This document shows positions 29,378-49,165 of a stretch of DNA of 64,000 bases, piece after piece. This DNA is from Marisa cornuarietis. Its lineage: Eukaryota; Mollusca; Gastropoda; Architaenioglossa; Ampullariidae. Each line of letters begins with the position of its first letter. Position 1 is the stretch's first letter. Made by a program: the position numbers and the translations under genes. The notes beneath the pieces are model-generated. The model was not told the DNA's origin, made no database searches, and saw only the letters and a list, made by a program, of their open reading frames with translations. The stretch covers positions 248,001 through 312,000 of the forward strand of contig SMMW01000191.1 in the NCBI GenBank assembly GCA_004794655.1, read 5' to 3'.

Positions 29378-32349
29378 TTATAAGTCCTCCCTGATTTCCT
29401 TGTATGGACCTGTTAAATATTCCTCTGGTATTGTGCTGCTGGCGTCATCTTTGCGGAAAAACCCTTTTTTTGTGAGAAGATCATTTAGTTCTTGCTGATT
29501 GTATTTGGCCAAGTCTATTCGCTGGAGAAAAGAAAAAAAAGTCTTTAGATGACTAACCTTTAAATTTCAATCCATCTAAAAACCAGGCATACCAGGCAAA
29601 AGATGGATCCAAAGCGTTAGACTTACTACAGAAAACAAAAATACATGCAAAATAAACATAGTCTGAACAAATTCTTTCTGCATAAGCAGCCAAAGAAAAG
29701 TCTAGCATTAAATTGGGATGACAACTTCTTTTGAAAGAAAATTGAAGTTATTTTTAATAACTTGTATCACACCATATTTTAAACAATGAATAAATCCTAC
29801 ATCACATTCTATACTACTAGAAGCAACATAAATCAGTTAAGTAAAATGTTGCACACTTTTCTTATACCAGTCATAAAATCATGACAATATTTCCAGAGGA
29901 GAAGATTTGTTACGGTGCAGCACATTTCTAAAGGACAATTGAGTTGTTACAGTACAGTGTATTTCTAGAGGACGATTTATTTGTTAGTTTATTTTTGGCA
30001 TACCTCTATCTCTTGCCCATCACCATCTAACAGCAGCAGCTCAGGTGGTGCACCAGGAACTGCTTTGAAGGCAACATTGTGACTTTAAAGGCATTAAGGA
30101 GATGCCACAACATATACATTCCCCAACATGCATTATCACAACCCATAATTTATATCTGTCACTATGAAGTATGTATGAAGTAGTTAAATATATTTTGTCT
30201 CAGTAATACTTAATGCAGCATGATTCCCACAACAAAATATGCAGCTGTGAGGCTATGACTACAGACATACTAAACTGGATAATGCAAACTTTACTATCTG
30301 AAAAATACAGATTGAAAACAGAATAAAAGCATACAATAAATAATAAATGTGCTGTAATATAGATATTAAAAACACTTTAAGTTGTCTATAACAGAAGAAA
30401 TAAAGATGTTAAAAACTCAAACTGCTCAACATGTGAAAGATTTAATTTTTATGTGCCCCAAAATCCAAAAGATATCCTTCACACATTTCCCAAGTGTAAA
30501 CACAGACAGTGTATAAGCCCTAAAATACTGAGTGAATTAGAGAACATAAAGGATACAACAGAGGGAGATCCCGGTTGATGAACCTCTTGACCTCTGGCAG
30601 TTTATTCAAACGTCATCCAGTGCAGCTCTGAGGTTAAAAAAAAATGTTAGCTTAATTTTGATTTTGAAAAAATAATAATAAGAGGATTTGTATAGCACAT
30701 TTCCCCACACAGAGGCGAGCTTGGGGCAGTGTGGAAAGAGGATGTGTGATGTAGACATCACAACTGGATACAAACAACCACAACATAAATACACGAACAT
30801 GCACTGGTTTGCAATGTAAGAACACAAAGGAACGCAGAGATGGAAGTGTGGGGGAGAAAGGACAACAGGATGGATGAGCTATAGTAGATGTTTCCAAAAG
30901 AGATGTGTTTAAAGTCCAGACTGGAATGATGTACTGACTCTGCAGTGCAGAGACACGGAGGCAAGCCATTGCAAATGCTGGGGCCAGAGAAGGAAAAGAA
31001 AAAAAAGTGACGGCCGAATATCTCCAGCCTGATATGTGGAACAGAGAGAAAACTGGTACAGACTGGGTGAACTGACCTGCAAGGGCGGTATGGCATCACA
31101 AGCTCAGATAGACTAAGGCAAGGCTATGAACAACACGAAAGCAAAGCATGGCCTTCTTGAATTTGATGCAAGCCCAAACTGGCATCCAGATCGCACAGAA
31201 GCGGTGTGGCATGGTTAGCCTTCCACTTACAGAATACAATGCAGGCAGCACTGTTCGAACTCTCTGGAGCTTGTTGAGCAGGCAGCCAGGAAGATGTATG
31301 AACAGAGAGTTACAGTAGTTGAGCCTGGACAACACAAATGCCCATATAAACTGTTTAGTGGAGGCAACAGAGGAGATGTCTGATGTGGCTGATCCAGCAT
31401 AGTTCGAGAAAGATGGATTTGCAAACTGAGTTCACATGATTCTTGAAGGACAATGATGTATTAACAAGAACTCCAAGATTTCTGACAGACTGGATGAATG
31501 ATATACAATAAAATATTTGATGGATATTTAGTACACTTCTTAAAGACTTTATTTCCCCATTGAAGTCATTACCTTGGCAGGCCTCATGCAAGCCACTTTT
31601 TTCCTTCTTAAATTTTATTATTATTTACAAGCTCCTCTTGAAAATTTTGAGTCCTTATAAATTAGTCTACAAACTAAAATCAATTTATTCCATGATGAAT
31701 AGCATTGTAACTTTTATTTTTTTGCTGTGATGTGGATGGAACTGTGACTGTGAGATGTGAAGGGGAGCAACATCAATGACTGATGGCAACAGCTGCTGTG
31801 ATAGTGTGATCTAGGATATACTGACTGAGGTAATAAAGGGAAGAGTTTTGCCGTTTGTAATGATGGAAGAAGCAGCAGAGGCAGCCGTAGATATCAGACA
31901 GGATACCAATAAAGAGATCATCTATCAATATTTCACTTTAATTGAAAATTTACTTCATCTAAAACGTTGCACAATCGCTGTAACACAGGAGATACTGTTC
32001 GCCTGCTATAGTTATACCCCTGCCACGCGCAGTTCAACGACAACGCTTCTGTCACGCCTATACTTTATGGGGAAATCGTTTTATTTACATCCTCTTCTTA
32101 CTATTTTTAAGCTAAAACAGTGATGAATACTCGGTCATTAATGAATTATTCACATGATCACTGTCAGGATATTGAGAAACAGCTGGTTTCTAAGTTTCTT
32201 TGTTCATCTCAGAAATCGTCAAGAATATAGACAGAGATGATAAGTACCTCCACTCTAGCACTCATAACATCTCGCCCAACCGATGAGGAAACTGTAGGAA
32301 GAGTCAGGGACAACAAGCAGCACCACACCATGCTTGTAGTCGCTGCCAT
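29378..32349 (-). CDS. SELENOM: Selenoprotein M (in-frame TGA = Sec)
   Basis: Exons in transcript order are 32349-32248, 30627-30557, 30082-30004 and 29521-29378, with GT-AG junctions and matching phases, giving 131 aa including selenocysteine. Residues 1-23 form a signal peptide (hydrophobic core MVWCCLLSLTLP). The redox motif CTGU is at residues 36-39, with Sec encoded by TGA at 30615-30613; mammalian SelM has CGGU. Then follow LNKLPEVKRFINRDLPLFHN, PGAPPELLLLDGDGQEIERI and LLTKKGFFRKDD, all in the family order. The chain ends REDL, a KDEL-like ER retention signal; human SelM ends HADL. SelM is a thioredoxin-fold thiol-disulfide oxidoreductase of the ER lumen. Frame-based gene finding breaks at the TGA, so this gene is easily missed. 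I did not find the SECIS element. Confidence 0.93.
30660..31600 (-). mobile_element. LINE 3' half (CR1/L2-like) in SelM intron 1
   Basis: On the minus strand the blocks run in order: SVRNLGVLVNTSLSFKNHV, NSVCKSIFLELCWISHIRHL, LSRLNYCNSLFIHLPGCLL, NKLQRVRTV, and then SFSGPSICNGLPPCLCTAES and SSLDFKHISF. These match the region after the RT domain of CR1/L2-like LINEs. The element ends GTGCTATACAAATCCTCTTATTATTATT-like at 30705-30670. It is in the same orientation as SelM. Frameshifts show an inactive copy. Confidence 0.8.
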
Positions 32350-32426
32350 GTTGCGATGTGTCAGACGATGTCAGTCCAGTCACAGCCGCCGTCTGCCGTC
32401 TGCTCGCGACACGTAGCGCGGCGGAT
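32350..32426. promoter_or_regulatory. Divergent promoter region, SelM / ASPDH
   Basis: Only 77 bp, GC-rich with several CpGs, separates the SelM start codon (minus, 32349) from the ASPDH start codon (plus, 32427). The 5' UTRs must be very short or overlap, and the promoter elements must extend into transcribed sequence. No TATA box is visible. Confidence 0.6.
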
Positions 32427-39235
<6,809 letters not shown>

Positions 39236-42200
39236 GCCCTGATCTCAGCAGGATTTATTGCTTGGTGATGGTGCATGTGAGAAGAAGACTAAGAATGTTG
39301 AATGTGAAACTCAGGAAAGCAGTTGTATGTTCAACATGAATCAGCATTATAGAGAAATTGTGAAAAGCCTAATCACATTTTTCACTATGTTATCCTGGTG
39401 CTTTGACTGTTATTTAGAAAAAATTCAGAACTGAAAATACTATTAATACCAGCATTAATTTCTGTGTTCACTAAATTCTAACATAAATTAATATGAAATC
39501 ATAGCAATGTTGTTTATAACTGCATTTCAGCATAGGAATCTTCTTTCTAAGTTTTACATGATCATCACACAACACAACACACATGTATGACACAGAGCTT
39601 TTGGGTTCACGGCTGCCTACAAGCACAAAGCAAGAAACACATTCGAAAGCAGCAGGTGAACATGGACTACAACAATACATGCAAATCAACCTACAAATTA
39701 TTGACCCACTCAGGGTCCCTCTCCTCAGACCAACACAAGGGTAACTAATCATTAACTGTTATATGTATGCAGGGCGCTTGCATATGGTCAGGGTTGAGCA
39801 TGTATGTTTAACAAAAACTCCTGGCTAATTGAGAACATCAGGGGCTAAGAGTTCATGCAACGGTTACAGGTAGTTATCGTTCTTGCATGTCAACAGTGGT
39901 CAAGAGCTAGAGGCCTGAGCCTCCGTGCTTTAGTTATGCAAACTCGGTGTTTCTCAAGGGGGTCAGAATGAGACTTGAGAGGCCTTCAATATATAAACAC
40001 TCAAGTAAAAGTACTCACAAAACACCTACGTGAGAGACCATTCCCAGTCTGCCTGGCAGTTCCCTGTCATGGTCATTCTTAGAGATAGTGAGATGGACAA
40101 CTCAATAAATCATCGGTGTCCAAGCTCCACACAACAGCATTTGGACACAAAACGTTGATGTCACCTCACCTGGCACCGTGTCCCTACCCAGATCCTGCCC
40201 CTCCAGCCTTGGGAATAGTCCGCCGCAATGCACGTCTCACGACATCCAAGAAATTAGTGAAAAATATATAAATCTGAACTATAGCATGATAAGAAACCCG
40301 CGCAAACTGTATGCAAGCAGTTTACTTTTAGAGAATACAAAATGTAAAAGATCAAAGTAAATATACAAAAGTAAAGGGCGTCAAATCCCTGTCCTCAGTC
40401 GAGTCACCGCTCTGCACAGATGATGAAAGAGCAGGTTCATGACAATAAAGTAAGAGTTAAATGATTTGATATTTGTCGAGAAACCTAGATATTTCAACTG
40501 AAAAAACATTATTTGTCTCTGACGCTTTAATAGTCTTATTGACCAACAACTATATCGGGTGGTTAGTGTTCTCTAGTTCGTCAATTTCAAAAGTGAGCAC
40601 AAAGCAGGTGGCATCACCAAGTAGAACCACGCGTAACCATAGCATTGCGTTGGTCTGTGTCTTCTGTACTCTGCTGCACGCGGCTGGGAACCTCCAGACT
40701 TCAGCAAAGATGTGGTAGGTGTGGCAGGCATGTGGTGCCGTATACATCGGGGGTTCAGCCTAGACTTTCCTCCACTTTCCCCTCCCTTTTTTTCGCCCTT
40801 CCCTTGTCTCCAGGTGAGGCGCCGTGACAAGCAGTGGGAAGCTTACCTGTAATACGCGTACCATAGAAATGATTTTTTTTCTCTAACATCGTTCATCGCA
40901 GACAAAAACAAACAACCACAGACCATCCTTATGCTTCACTCAATGCTTACAGCCTGAGCAGCTGCATAGCTCACCTAATGGTAGACCTGGCATGCTAGTG
41001 AGTGTCTATGTGGGTAGTCAGTAGTCACTACTTGTAATGTGGGCATGGAGTGCTAGTCCCACACTTGTTTCTCATGAAATAATTGTATCATCGTCATGCA
41101 GATGGCAACTTTCACAGGTTAACGGGTTCCTGCATTAGGCACACGAGGCATTATATATAAATATAAATATATATATGTGTGTGTTTATGTGGGCGACGTG
41201 TGTGTGTGTTGTAACTTGTATGTGTGCGTGTGTAGTGTATTTCTGTGGCACTCACGCCCGCCGCACGTGCTGCTATCGCTTGTTGTTGTTTAGCCTTAAT
41301 TCTTGTTGTTGTGTAGAATGGCTGACTGGGATATTATGAAACACGTGGACAGTGGAAGACAGCATACAGTCAGAGCTGTGTCCGGCAAGCACAGATTGTA
41401 GCGTATTCATGTTCCGCAGCTATTGTGCCCTACAGGAACAGGACAGTCCTCAAGGGAGGGCTTACATTCAGCTTGTCGACATTTTCCATCCCTCTTGCTG
41501 TTTTAAACGCGAAGATCAGTCATAAATTGTGCCTGGAAGCTGGAGGGATGTTTGAGGAGAAGAAATGGTATTGAAAACGCTTCAGACAGTCGTACACAAG
41601 TGCAGCGTAAGAGTACAAAGGTCGCAGAAGCAAGTACCTCAGCCGGCGGCCATGAGTTTGCCTCGTGATGACAGCCGGTGACAGATGTGGCAGCTCTAGT
41701 CTAGACTTTCCCTCGGGCGCCGACAAATTCAACTTTAGTCGCATGTCTGCTCATTGTTTTAACAGGTTTGATAGACAGTTGTTATAAAAACATCTTCGTT
41801 ATCTAACAGCCTCAGTGGAGGATTTATGGCGGCGCCCTCTTATACTTCCAGTCGGAATCTGATCCGCTTCCAAGCAGACCTTTCAGAACTGTAGGCAGCA
41901 TGAACTGGTATGAAACAATATTATGTGAGCATCAAGTTGTTTTAGCAACTGCCAGCTGTATATGGAAAGTGAGGTGGCACTGCACAGAAACAGAGATTGC
42001 CGAGGAAATGTTTGTTATCGGTGAGGAAGAATAGTCTGATATCGGACAGGAAGTAGAGCCTAAGAGGCATGAGCATACAGGTGAGTACAGGTGAGTAGCG
42101 ATTCACGCAAGGGGTGCAAGTTTTTTGTCGGAAGCCATCCACACGAAAAGGAGCTACATCTGAGATGGGTCATAGGTCACAGACCTGTTAATTTCATAGG

Positions 42201-42300
42201 ATAATCACCGCTCATTCCTCATCATATCCTCACTCTTTTTTCTGAACGACCAGGCCATTCCTCACTACACCCCTACCTTTCAACTGCCTACCACCCCGGT
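39236..42300. other. ASPDH 3' flank and intergenic DNA
   Basis: This holds the ASPDH 3' UTR, whose end is not resolved, and unassigned sequence. A TATATATG/TGTGTG microsatellite lies at 41150-41235. Short open frames at 40550-40830 and 41520-41744 have no recognisable domain. No gene is supported here. Confidence 0.5.
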
Positions 42301-42344
42301 CTCCATTATCCTGGTAGTGTCGGGTAGTTCCCCAGTGAGCCGCA

Positions 42345-42625
42345 GTTGTGTAAAGCAGCTTAATAGCTAAACAGCTGTGTGAGGTAACTAAATAGGTTTT
42401 TGAGACAGCTAAACAGCGGTGCGAGGCAGCTAAACAGCTGTGTGATACAGCTAAACAGCTGTGCGAGGAGCTGTGTGAGGCAGCTAAATAGCTGTTTGAG
42501 GCAGCTAAACAGCGGTGCGAGACAGCTAAACAGCTGTGTGAGGATCAACAGCTGTGTAAGACAGCTTAACAGCTGTGTGAGGCTCAACAGCTCTGTGAGA
42601 TAGCTAAACAGCTGTGTGAGGCAGA
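42345..42625. repeat. ~22-bp degenerate minisatellite (AGCTAAACAGCTGTGTGAGG)
   Basis: Around a dozen imperfect copies of AGCTAAACAGCTGTGTGAGGC with small indels. Each unit carries the palindrome CAGCTG. The minus-strand open frame across it (Leu/Ser/Cys-rich) is repeat-driven. Confidence 0.85.
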
Positions 42626-43164
42626 CGTGACTGGGTGGCAGACATCACTAGCTCGCTTTCGCCGGCAGCCAATGATGACAAATGACTGACTAAGCTTGTT
42701 CACGACCTGTCATCTCGAATTATGTTCCTGTTGGTCCTGGAGGCTATCGGCGAGTCTAGGACGGGTGCATTGTAGTGGTTGTCTTTTGGTTAGCCTTGTA
42801 ATCAAAAGTGTGTGTATGTGTGCGCGCGCTTGAGTGTAAAGAGAGAGATGCCCGCGATGACATTTGTAAGCTCAAAAAGATTACTTCCGGCGAATTTGTA
42901 TTGGAATATGTATTGGTCTTAGAGGACCAAAGTCTGAAAACTAAAGCCTAGTTGTCAAATGTACTGAATGACAATCTCCGGGACCGCTGGGTAGTACACA
43001 CCATACATTCATGTCATTATAGCACAAGGACCAAGGCCGGCCTGACTAGTGGACAAATAATGGTGGCCAAGATCCCCTCCCTCCCTCCCTCCTAGCATCT
43101 CATGGCGTTGTGGCAGGGCTGTGATCGGATCTTCGCTTGGGTGCATCCGAACTCATTCTGTGTT

Positions 43165-43920
43165 TCATGTTCTTAGACTGATAGACAGGCACAGCTGCAC
43201 AGTGTTAGACTGATAGACAGGCACAGCTGCACACTGTTAGACTGATAGGCACAGCTGCACACTGTTAGACTGGTAGGCAGGCACAGCTGCACAGTGTTAG
43301 ACTGATAGGCAGGCACAGCTGCACAGTGTTAGACTGATAGGCAGGCACAGCTGCACAGTGTTAGACTGATAGGCAGGCACAGCTGCACAGTGTTAGACTG
43401 ATAGGCAGGCACAGCTGCACAGTGTTAGACTGATAGGCAGGCACAGCTGCACAGTGTTAGACTGATAGGCAGGCACAGCTGCACAGTGTTAGACTGATAG
43501 GCAGGCACAGCTGCACAGTGTTAGACTGATAGGCAGGCACAGCTGCACAGTGTTAGACTGATAGGCAGGCACAGCTGCACAGTGTTAGACTGATAGGCAG
43601 GCACAGCTGCACACTGTTAGACTGATAGGCAGGCACAGCTGCACAGTGTTAGACTGATAGACAGGCACAGCTGTACAGTGTTAGACTGATAGGCAGGCAC
43701 AGCTGCACAGTGTTAGACTGATAGGCAGGCACAGCTGCACAGTGTTAGACTGATAGACAGGCACAGCTGCACACTGTTAGACTGATAGGCACAGCTGCAC
43801 AGTGTTAGACTGGTAGGCAGGCACAGCTGCACAGTGTTAGACTGATAGGCAGGCACAGCTGCACAGTGTTAGACTGATAGACAGGCACAGCTGCACACTG
43901 ATAGACGCAGCTGCACACTG
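43165..43920. repeat. 32-bp minisatellite
   Basis: Roughly 23 copies of a 32-bp unit containing GTTAGACTGATAGGCAGG and CACAGCTGCACAGT. The central copies are almost identical. Edge copies carry 4-bp deletions (loss of one CAGG) and GACAGG or ACACTG variants, a gradient typical of array ageing from the edges. Confidence 0.95.
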
Positions 43921-44650
43921 CATCGTCTGCGGCCTTGTGGGACAACAGCTTCATTTGCTGTTCCCTGTGCATCAAAAGTCATTTTTCAAGTCGACTAGTC
44001 GGAATTAACAGTTTCTAAACACCGCACTATTGCCTCCCACAGTGGCTCTTTAGAAATATCTGCAAGGAACAGATGGGGGTGGGGTGGGGTGGGTTTGAGA
44101 TACAAAATACTGTTTATACAATAATGCTCTCAGATATAAAAATACTGTATTTGTACAATAAAGCTTACAGACAAACATGTCAAAAAGCTTTCAAAAATAA
44201 GACTTGAGAAGGAGGAGATCGAGTAAGAGGGAGAAAGTGGGAGAAGTAATCCCCCAGCTACTGGAGGTCTCTGGTGAAAGTTAAGGCGATAAGGGCGAGG
44301 AATGCCAAGCACTGGGGTTAGACAAGCAAAAGAGATGGATTCTTTTTGCTCAGCGGCCATTTGATTCTTTTGAAGACGCAGTTTTGACTTAATGTATGTT
44401 TCCTTCACCCTTTTCTTTTTTTTTTTTGCAGAAAGAAGACCCGCAGTGATCGTCAGTACCCAGACATCTGGACATTGGCACAAACGTTTCATCTCATGAA
44501 GACGGGCGAAAGCGGAACAATACATTTTCCTCGAGAAGTTCCTCAGACAGAAGTGGCACTGATGCTTATTTTGTGGGCTTCAGTTTTTGCTAAAAAAAAA
44601 ATAAAAAATCTTTGGAGAATAAAGAGTTTGAAGCTGAAATGACAGCCCTA
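43921..44650. other. Unassigned sequence
   Basis: Between the 32-bp array and the LINE fragment. A minus-strand open frame at 44130-44525 has no recognisable domain. I see nothing else. Confidence 0.5.
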
Positions 44651-44899
44651 GCAGATTAACAGCTTCCGTACTTACACGAGGCCAGCGACTGCTTGCACAC
44701 AGACATAAAAAATGTGTTGACGAGGTGTGGGAACCGACAGCCTCTAGATGTTGGCCATCGCCAGGGTTTCCTGCCCTGAACATGAAATACAACACAAACC
44801 TGCTGACTTAGGGCACTGTAAGTAGCCTCAGACACTAGGGAAAACAGGCAAGATAATACAGATGATGAGGACGAGGGACAAGATAAAATTAGTGATCTT

Positions 44900-45395
44900 G
44901 CAGCCTCTGGTGCCATCAGCACTGCTACTCCTTGTGTGTGATCATGGTCAGGGTCTTCATGTCCAGAGTAGATGATAGTCTCCCCTGACGAGAGTCTGGT
45001 CTGACCGTTACCATTCCACCTTGTCTCGCACAGGCCTAGGAGCTTGATGCCATATTTCTTCATTTCCTGTGCTACCTGAGCTGATTTCCCTCTCTCGTAT
45101 AGGGTTCTGATGTTCCAGGTCCCTATCCTGGTTTTTACCTTGGCCGTGAGAAGATGTGTCGGCGAGCTGACTCCCCGAGGGCTTTCACCAGCACGCTTCA
45201 TAAGCCCTTCCGAAGAAGGATCTTCCCGTCCAGGCTCTCGTTGTATGGTTGAGATGCTTGCGGTTTCTGTAGCGATTAATTTTTTTACAGGGTGGGGTTG
45301 CTAGCCCCACGCCCAACCCTCCTTCATCCGGGCTTGGGACCGGCAGGTTACCCGGGTGGTTCCAGGCGGAGTTAAGCAATTAATATCACTGGTAC
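44900..45395 (-). mobile_element. RTE-like LINE, 5' endonuclease fragment
   Basis: The minus strand begins with a 5' region translating as HPGNLPVPSPDEGGLGVGLA. It then gives an endonuclease start: KTRIGTWNIRTLYERGKSA, IKLLGLCETRWNG, SGETIIYSGHED and TQGVAVLMAPEAARSLI. The WN and ETRW residues belong to the APE active site. This is the protein type often mis-annotated as craniofacial development protein 2-like. A frameshift separates the 5' part from the endonuclease, and similarity ends abruptly near 44900, so the copy is truncated. Confidence 0.75.
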
Positions 45396-46660
45396 GAAAC
45401 GTTTGGCAAAGTTCATCTTCGAGAAAAGATGTAAGTGGACGACAGTATGTGGGAGAGCCTTCAGGCGTCTTATAGGTGGACAACACTACTCCACAGGTGT
45501 GAAGACGCGCAGACAGCAACACACACACACACACAGAGCTGGTGGAAACACCCGGGTCTGTGTGGCTAAACAAATATGCTGCACAATGAGAAACACCGGG
45601 ACTATTAAAGCAGCAGGAAGGTGAGTGACAAATGTTAATAACATTCACGTGTATTAGTAACAGTGAAGTAGGTGAGACTGAACTTCCTAAGAATTGTTGT
45701 TACAAACAATATCACGACGTATTTTCTACACAAGGGGAAGGTTTCTACAGTGTACACCGACATCAGACAGGCAGGCGGCAGACTGATGTCTTCACCACCT
45801 GACATCCTGTCTTTGTTATTTCCGTTTTCGTCTTCATCTTCTTCACCTCCACCGTCAGATCGTGCAACTGACAGATGTTTACATGTTGACATCCACATCC
45901 TTTTAATAGAAACTGACTTTGCTGCAGACACACGTGCTATTGTTCTGTCTTTGCGATTCTTAACTTTGCCTTCTCATCAAACAGGTTCTGTAGCTGATGT
46001 AACAGTGAGGAAGAAAGCTTGTCACGTGATCGTTGTTATGTGGAGTGGCTCAATGACACAAGAGAGGCGATGGTCAAGAGGACGCCATTCGATCATTCCT
46101 GACAAAACTATTTCTAGCCTCTAAGTCGGATGTCAAAGACTGATGACCTGCCATATCACTAGCGACAAAACAATCAGTCTGTCAAGACAAGCTCACTCCT
46201 TTTTCACACTAATTACTGATATAACGGAGAACACCCCTCCCCCGACACACACACACACACACACGCACACACGCACTACTGACCCAGTGACCTGCAGCTA
46301 AGGTCGAAGCATGGCCTCAGGAAGGTTTCCGAAATTGGAGATTCTGCAAGTGTTTTCGGAAAAAGAACGACTGTTAAAGGCTAACTCGAGTACAAAGTTA
46401 TTTTTCATGGAAAGGTGTAACAAGGAAATGAAAGATTCTAACTCGCAGACTCAGAAATATAAACTCAGTTCCAGTATGAGCCACAAGCCTTTGACTTCCA
46501 CATTTCTCGTGTTTCTCATGGGATTTGGTAGGACGCCAGCAGCTCATTTCCTGTGATGTCACCAACGTAGTTCTCTAACTAAGCATGTGTTATCAACATA
46601 CTCATACTATCACACGTGCACAGTCGCTTACATTCATACACACTGTCTTCCCTCTCTTTC

Positions 46661-46718
<58 letters not shown>

Positions 46719-47750
46719 TTCAATGCATGTCAGCAATAAATGACCAAAGAAACCAAGATACAAAGTGACCATCTCCCAACCTCGGTGGAGACAAAGATGC
46801 CCACAGGTCTACAAATGCCGGTGCACGTGCGACTGCGTACAAAAGAGAGCGAGAGCAGTGAACATGGCGCATCTCACTCGCACACGTGAGCGACACGAGA
46901 ATTACTGGCGCCGGGAGGATATAAATTTAAACAAATCGGATGTTGCTGAAATGTTAGGATGCTTCAAGAAATGTGCGAGTTGTGCTGCAGGTCACGAGGT
47001 CAGAAGTGAGACGAGCTCGTCCTGAGTAAAGGGGAGATGAGTCACACGAGAGAACAGCATCCAGCATCTGTGGCTTAGGAGCGCAAAATAAAAAAGAAAA
47101 GCAAACAAATAAAAAGGTACTGTAATAAAAATTGAACGAAAAGCTTCATGTCACCAGGTTAGTGGAGCGACTGAGCGCGAGAATGAGGCCAGGAGTGTCA
47201 GCGTGACACCAGTGTGACGAGTGTCAGGGTGACATCCCACACAAAGAGCTGCCCTACTGACTGGTCACGTGATGACTAGAGGTCAGGACCACTCACACGA
47301 TCAAAGGCAAGACGACTGGGTTTGGAGGTTTGTTTTCAAGGCAAACATCACGAGGACTGAGGAGAGCAGCAAGGTGCCACTTGCCTGTCATGTAGCAAAG
47401 TTAGAAATAACTAAAGGCTTCTGCATACAGTCAGTCAGTTATGAATTGTTGATGATGTAGTTCAGTGACCGGTGTCCACTAAATAATAACGGCTAGGGAT
47501 GGTCAGTTATGCCTTTTTGACTAAATATATCTTTTCTCCTCAAGGTAATGAAATCAGAGTCGAAGAGACATGTGAGCACCTGCCCCCCTCCCCCTCGCGA
47601 ACAATGCTGATGGGGCGGGGAAGGTTCACAAAAGAGTGAGCAGAACTCATCCTTGAGACAGTTGCTGAATAGTACATGACTCATGACTTCTCCTACAACC
47701 TCGCACTTATTGATCTCGAGATGAGGTTTACCTGATCACGTCTCTGTATT
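45396..47750. other. Intergenic DNA with CA microsatellites
   Basis: A pure (CA)n run of about 55 bases lies near 46663-46718 and a shorter CA/CACG tract at 46239-46275. Open frames at 45672-46124 and 46765-47025 show no known domain and no splice context I could build. No gene is supported. Confidence 0.55.
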
Positions 47751-47756
47751 ACGTGG

Positions 47757-47816
47757 CTTAGACAGTTTGTCTACACTACAGTCTCTCACTGTCACCAGAA
47801 CATGTAGACAACACAT
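47757..47816. repeat. 60-bp leader, copy 1
   Basis: A non-repetitive segment (starts GCTTAGACAGTTTGTC, ends AGACAACACATG) directly before the 22-bp array. It recurs almost unchanged at 48297-48356, exactly 540 bp on. Confidence 0.9.
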
Positions 47817-49165
47817 GAGTACCTGTGGACGATACATGGGTGTCTGTGGGCGATACATGGGTACCTGTGGGCGATACATGTGTGTCTGTGGGCAATACAT
47901 GGGTACCTGTGGGCGATACATGTGTGTGTGTGGGCAATAGGTGGGTACCTGTGGGCGATACATGTGTGTGTGTGGCGATACATGGGTCTGTGGACGATAC
48001 ATGGGTACCTGTGGGCGATACATGGGTGTGTGTGGGCGTTACGTGGGTCTGTGGACGATACATGGGTACCTGTGGGCGATACATGGGTACCTATGGACAA
48101 TACATGTGTGTGTGTGGGCGATACATGGGTGTCTGTGGGCGATACATGAGTGTCTGTGGGCAATATATGGGTGTGTGTGGGCGATACATGGGTGTCTGTG
48201 GGCGATACATGGGTACCTGTGGGCGATACATGGGTGTGTGTGGGCAATATATGGGTGTGTGTGGGCGATACATGGGTGTCTGTGGGCGATACATGGCTTA
48301 GACAGTTTGTCTACACTACAGTCTCTCACTGTCACCAGAACATGTAGACAACACATGTGCATCTTTGGGCGATACATGGGTGTCTTTGGGCGGTACATGG
48401 GTGTGTGTGGGCAATACATGGGTGTGTGTGGGCGATACATAGGTGTCTGTGGGCGATACATGGGTACCTGTGGGCGATACATGGGCATCTGTAAGCGAAA
48501 CATGGGCATCTGTGGGCGATACATGGGTGTCTGTGGGCGATACATGGGTACCTGTGGACAATACATGGGCATCTGTAAGCGATACATGGGTGTGTGTGGG
48601 CGATACATGGGTACCTGTGGGCGATACATGTGTGTGTGTGGGCGATACATGGGTCTGTGGACGATACATGGGTACTTGTGGGCGATACATGGGTGTGTGT
48701 GGGCGTTACATGGGTCTGTGGACGATACATGGGTACCTGTGGGCGATACATGGGTACCTATGGACAATACATGTGTGTGTGTGGGCGATACATGGGTACC
48801 TGTGGGCGATACATGGGTGTCTGTGGGCGATACATGGGTGTGTGTGGGCGATACATGGGTACCTGTGGGCGATACATGGGTGTCTGTGGGCGATAGATGG
48901 GTGTCTGTGGGCCATAGATGGGTGTCTGTGGGCCATAGATGGGTGTGTCTGGGCGATACATGGGTATGTGTGGGCAATACATGGGTGTCTGTGGGCGATA
49001 CATGGGTACCTGTGGACAATACATGGGCATCTGTAAGCGATACATGGGTGTCTGTGGGCGATACATGGGTACCTGTGGACAATACATGGGCATCTGTAAG
49101 CGATACATGGGTGTCTGTGGGCGACCGATGGGTACCTGTGGGCGATACACCGGTACCTTCGGGCG
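47817..49165. repeat. ~22-bp minisatellite with internal segmental duplication
   Basis: About 60 copies of GGGCGATACATGGGTGTCTGTG and variants (TACCTGTG, CATCTGTAAGC, GTGTGTGTG). The block at about 47955-48120 recurs at about 48621-48790 with the same order of rare variants (TCTGTGGAC, GGGCGTTAC, CTATGGACAA). The array therefore grew by copying segments of several hundred bp as well as single units. Long open frames on both strands (up to 440 codons) cycle through the repeat and are not credible genes. Confidence 0.93.
48297..48356. repeat. 60-bp leader, copy 2
   Basis: Second copy of the unique 60-bp segment of 47757-47816, embedded inside the 22-bp array. It marks the junction of a 540-bp duplication. 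Confidence 0.9.

Noticed and set aside
31848..32123. 91-codon plus-strand frame inside SelM intron 1
   Set aside because: No recognisable domain and no splice partner; compatible with chance in an intron.
43165..43920. Regular direct repeats resembling a CRISPR array
   Set aside because: Units abut without unique spacers, and the surrounding genes are animal genes with introns.
45672..46124. 150-codon plus-strand frame
   Set aside because: Low-complexity Ser/Pro segment, no known domain, no sign of conservation that I can judge.
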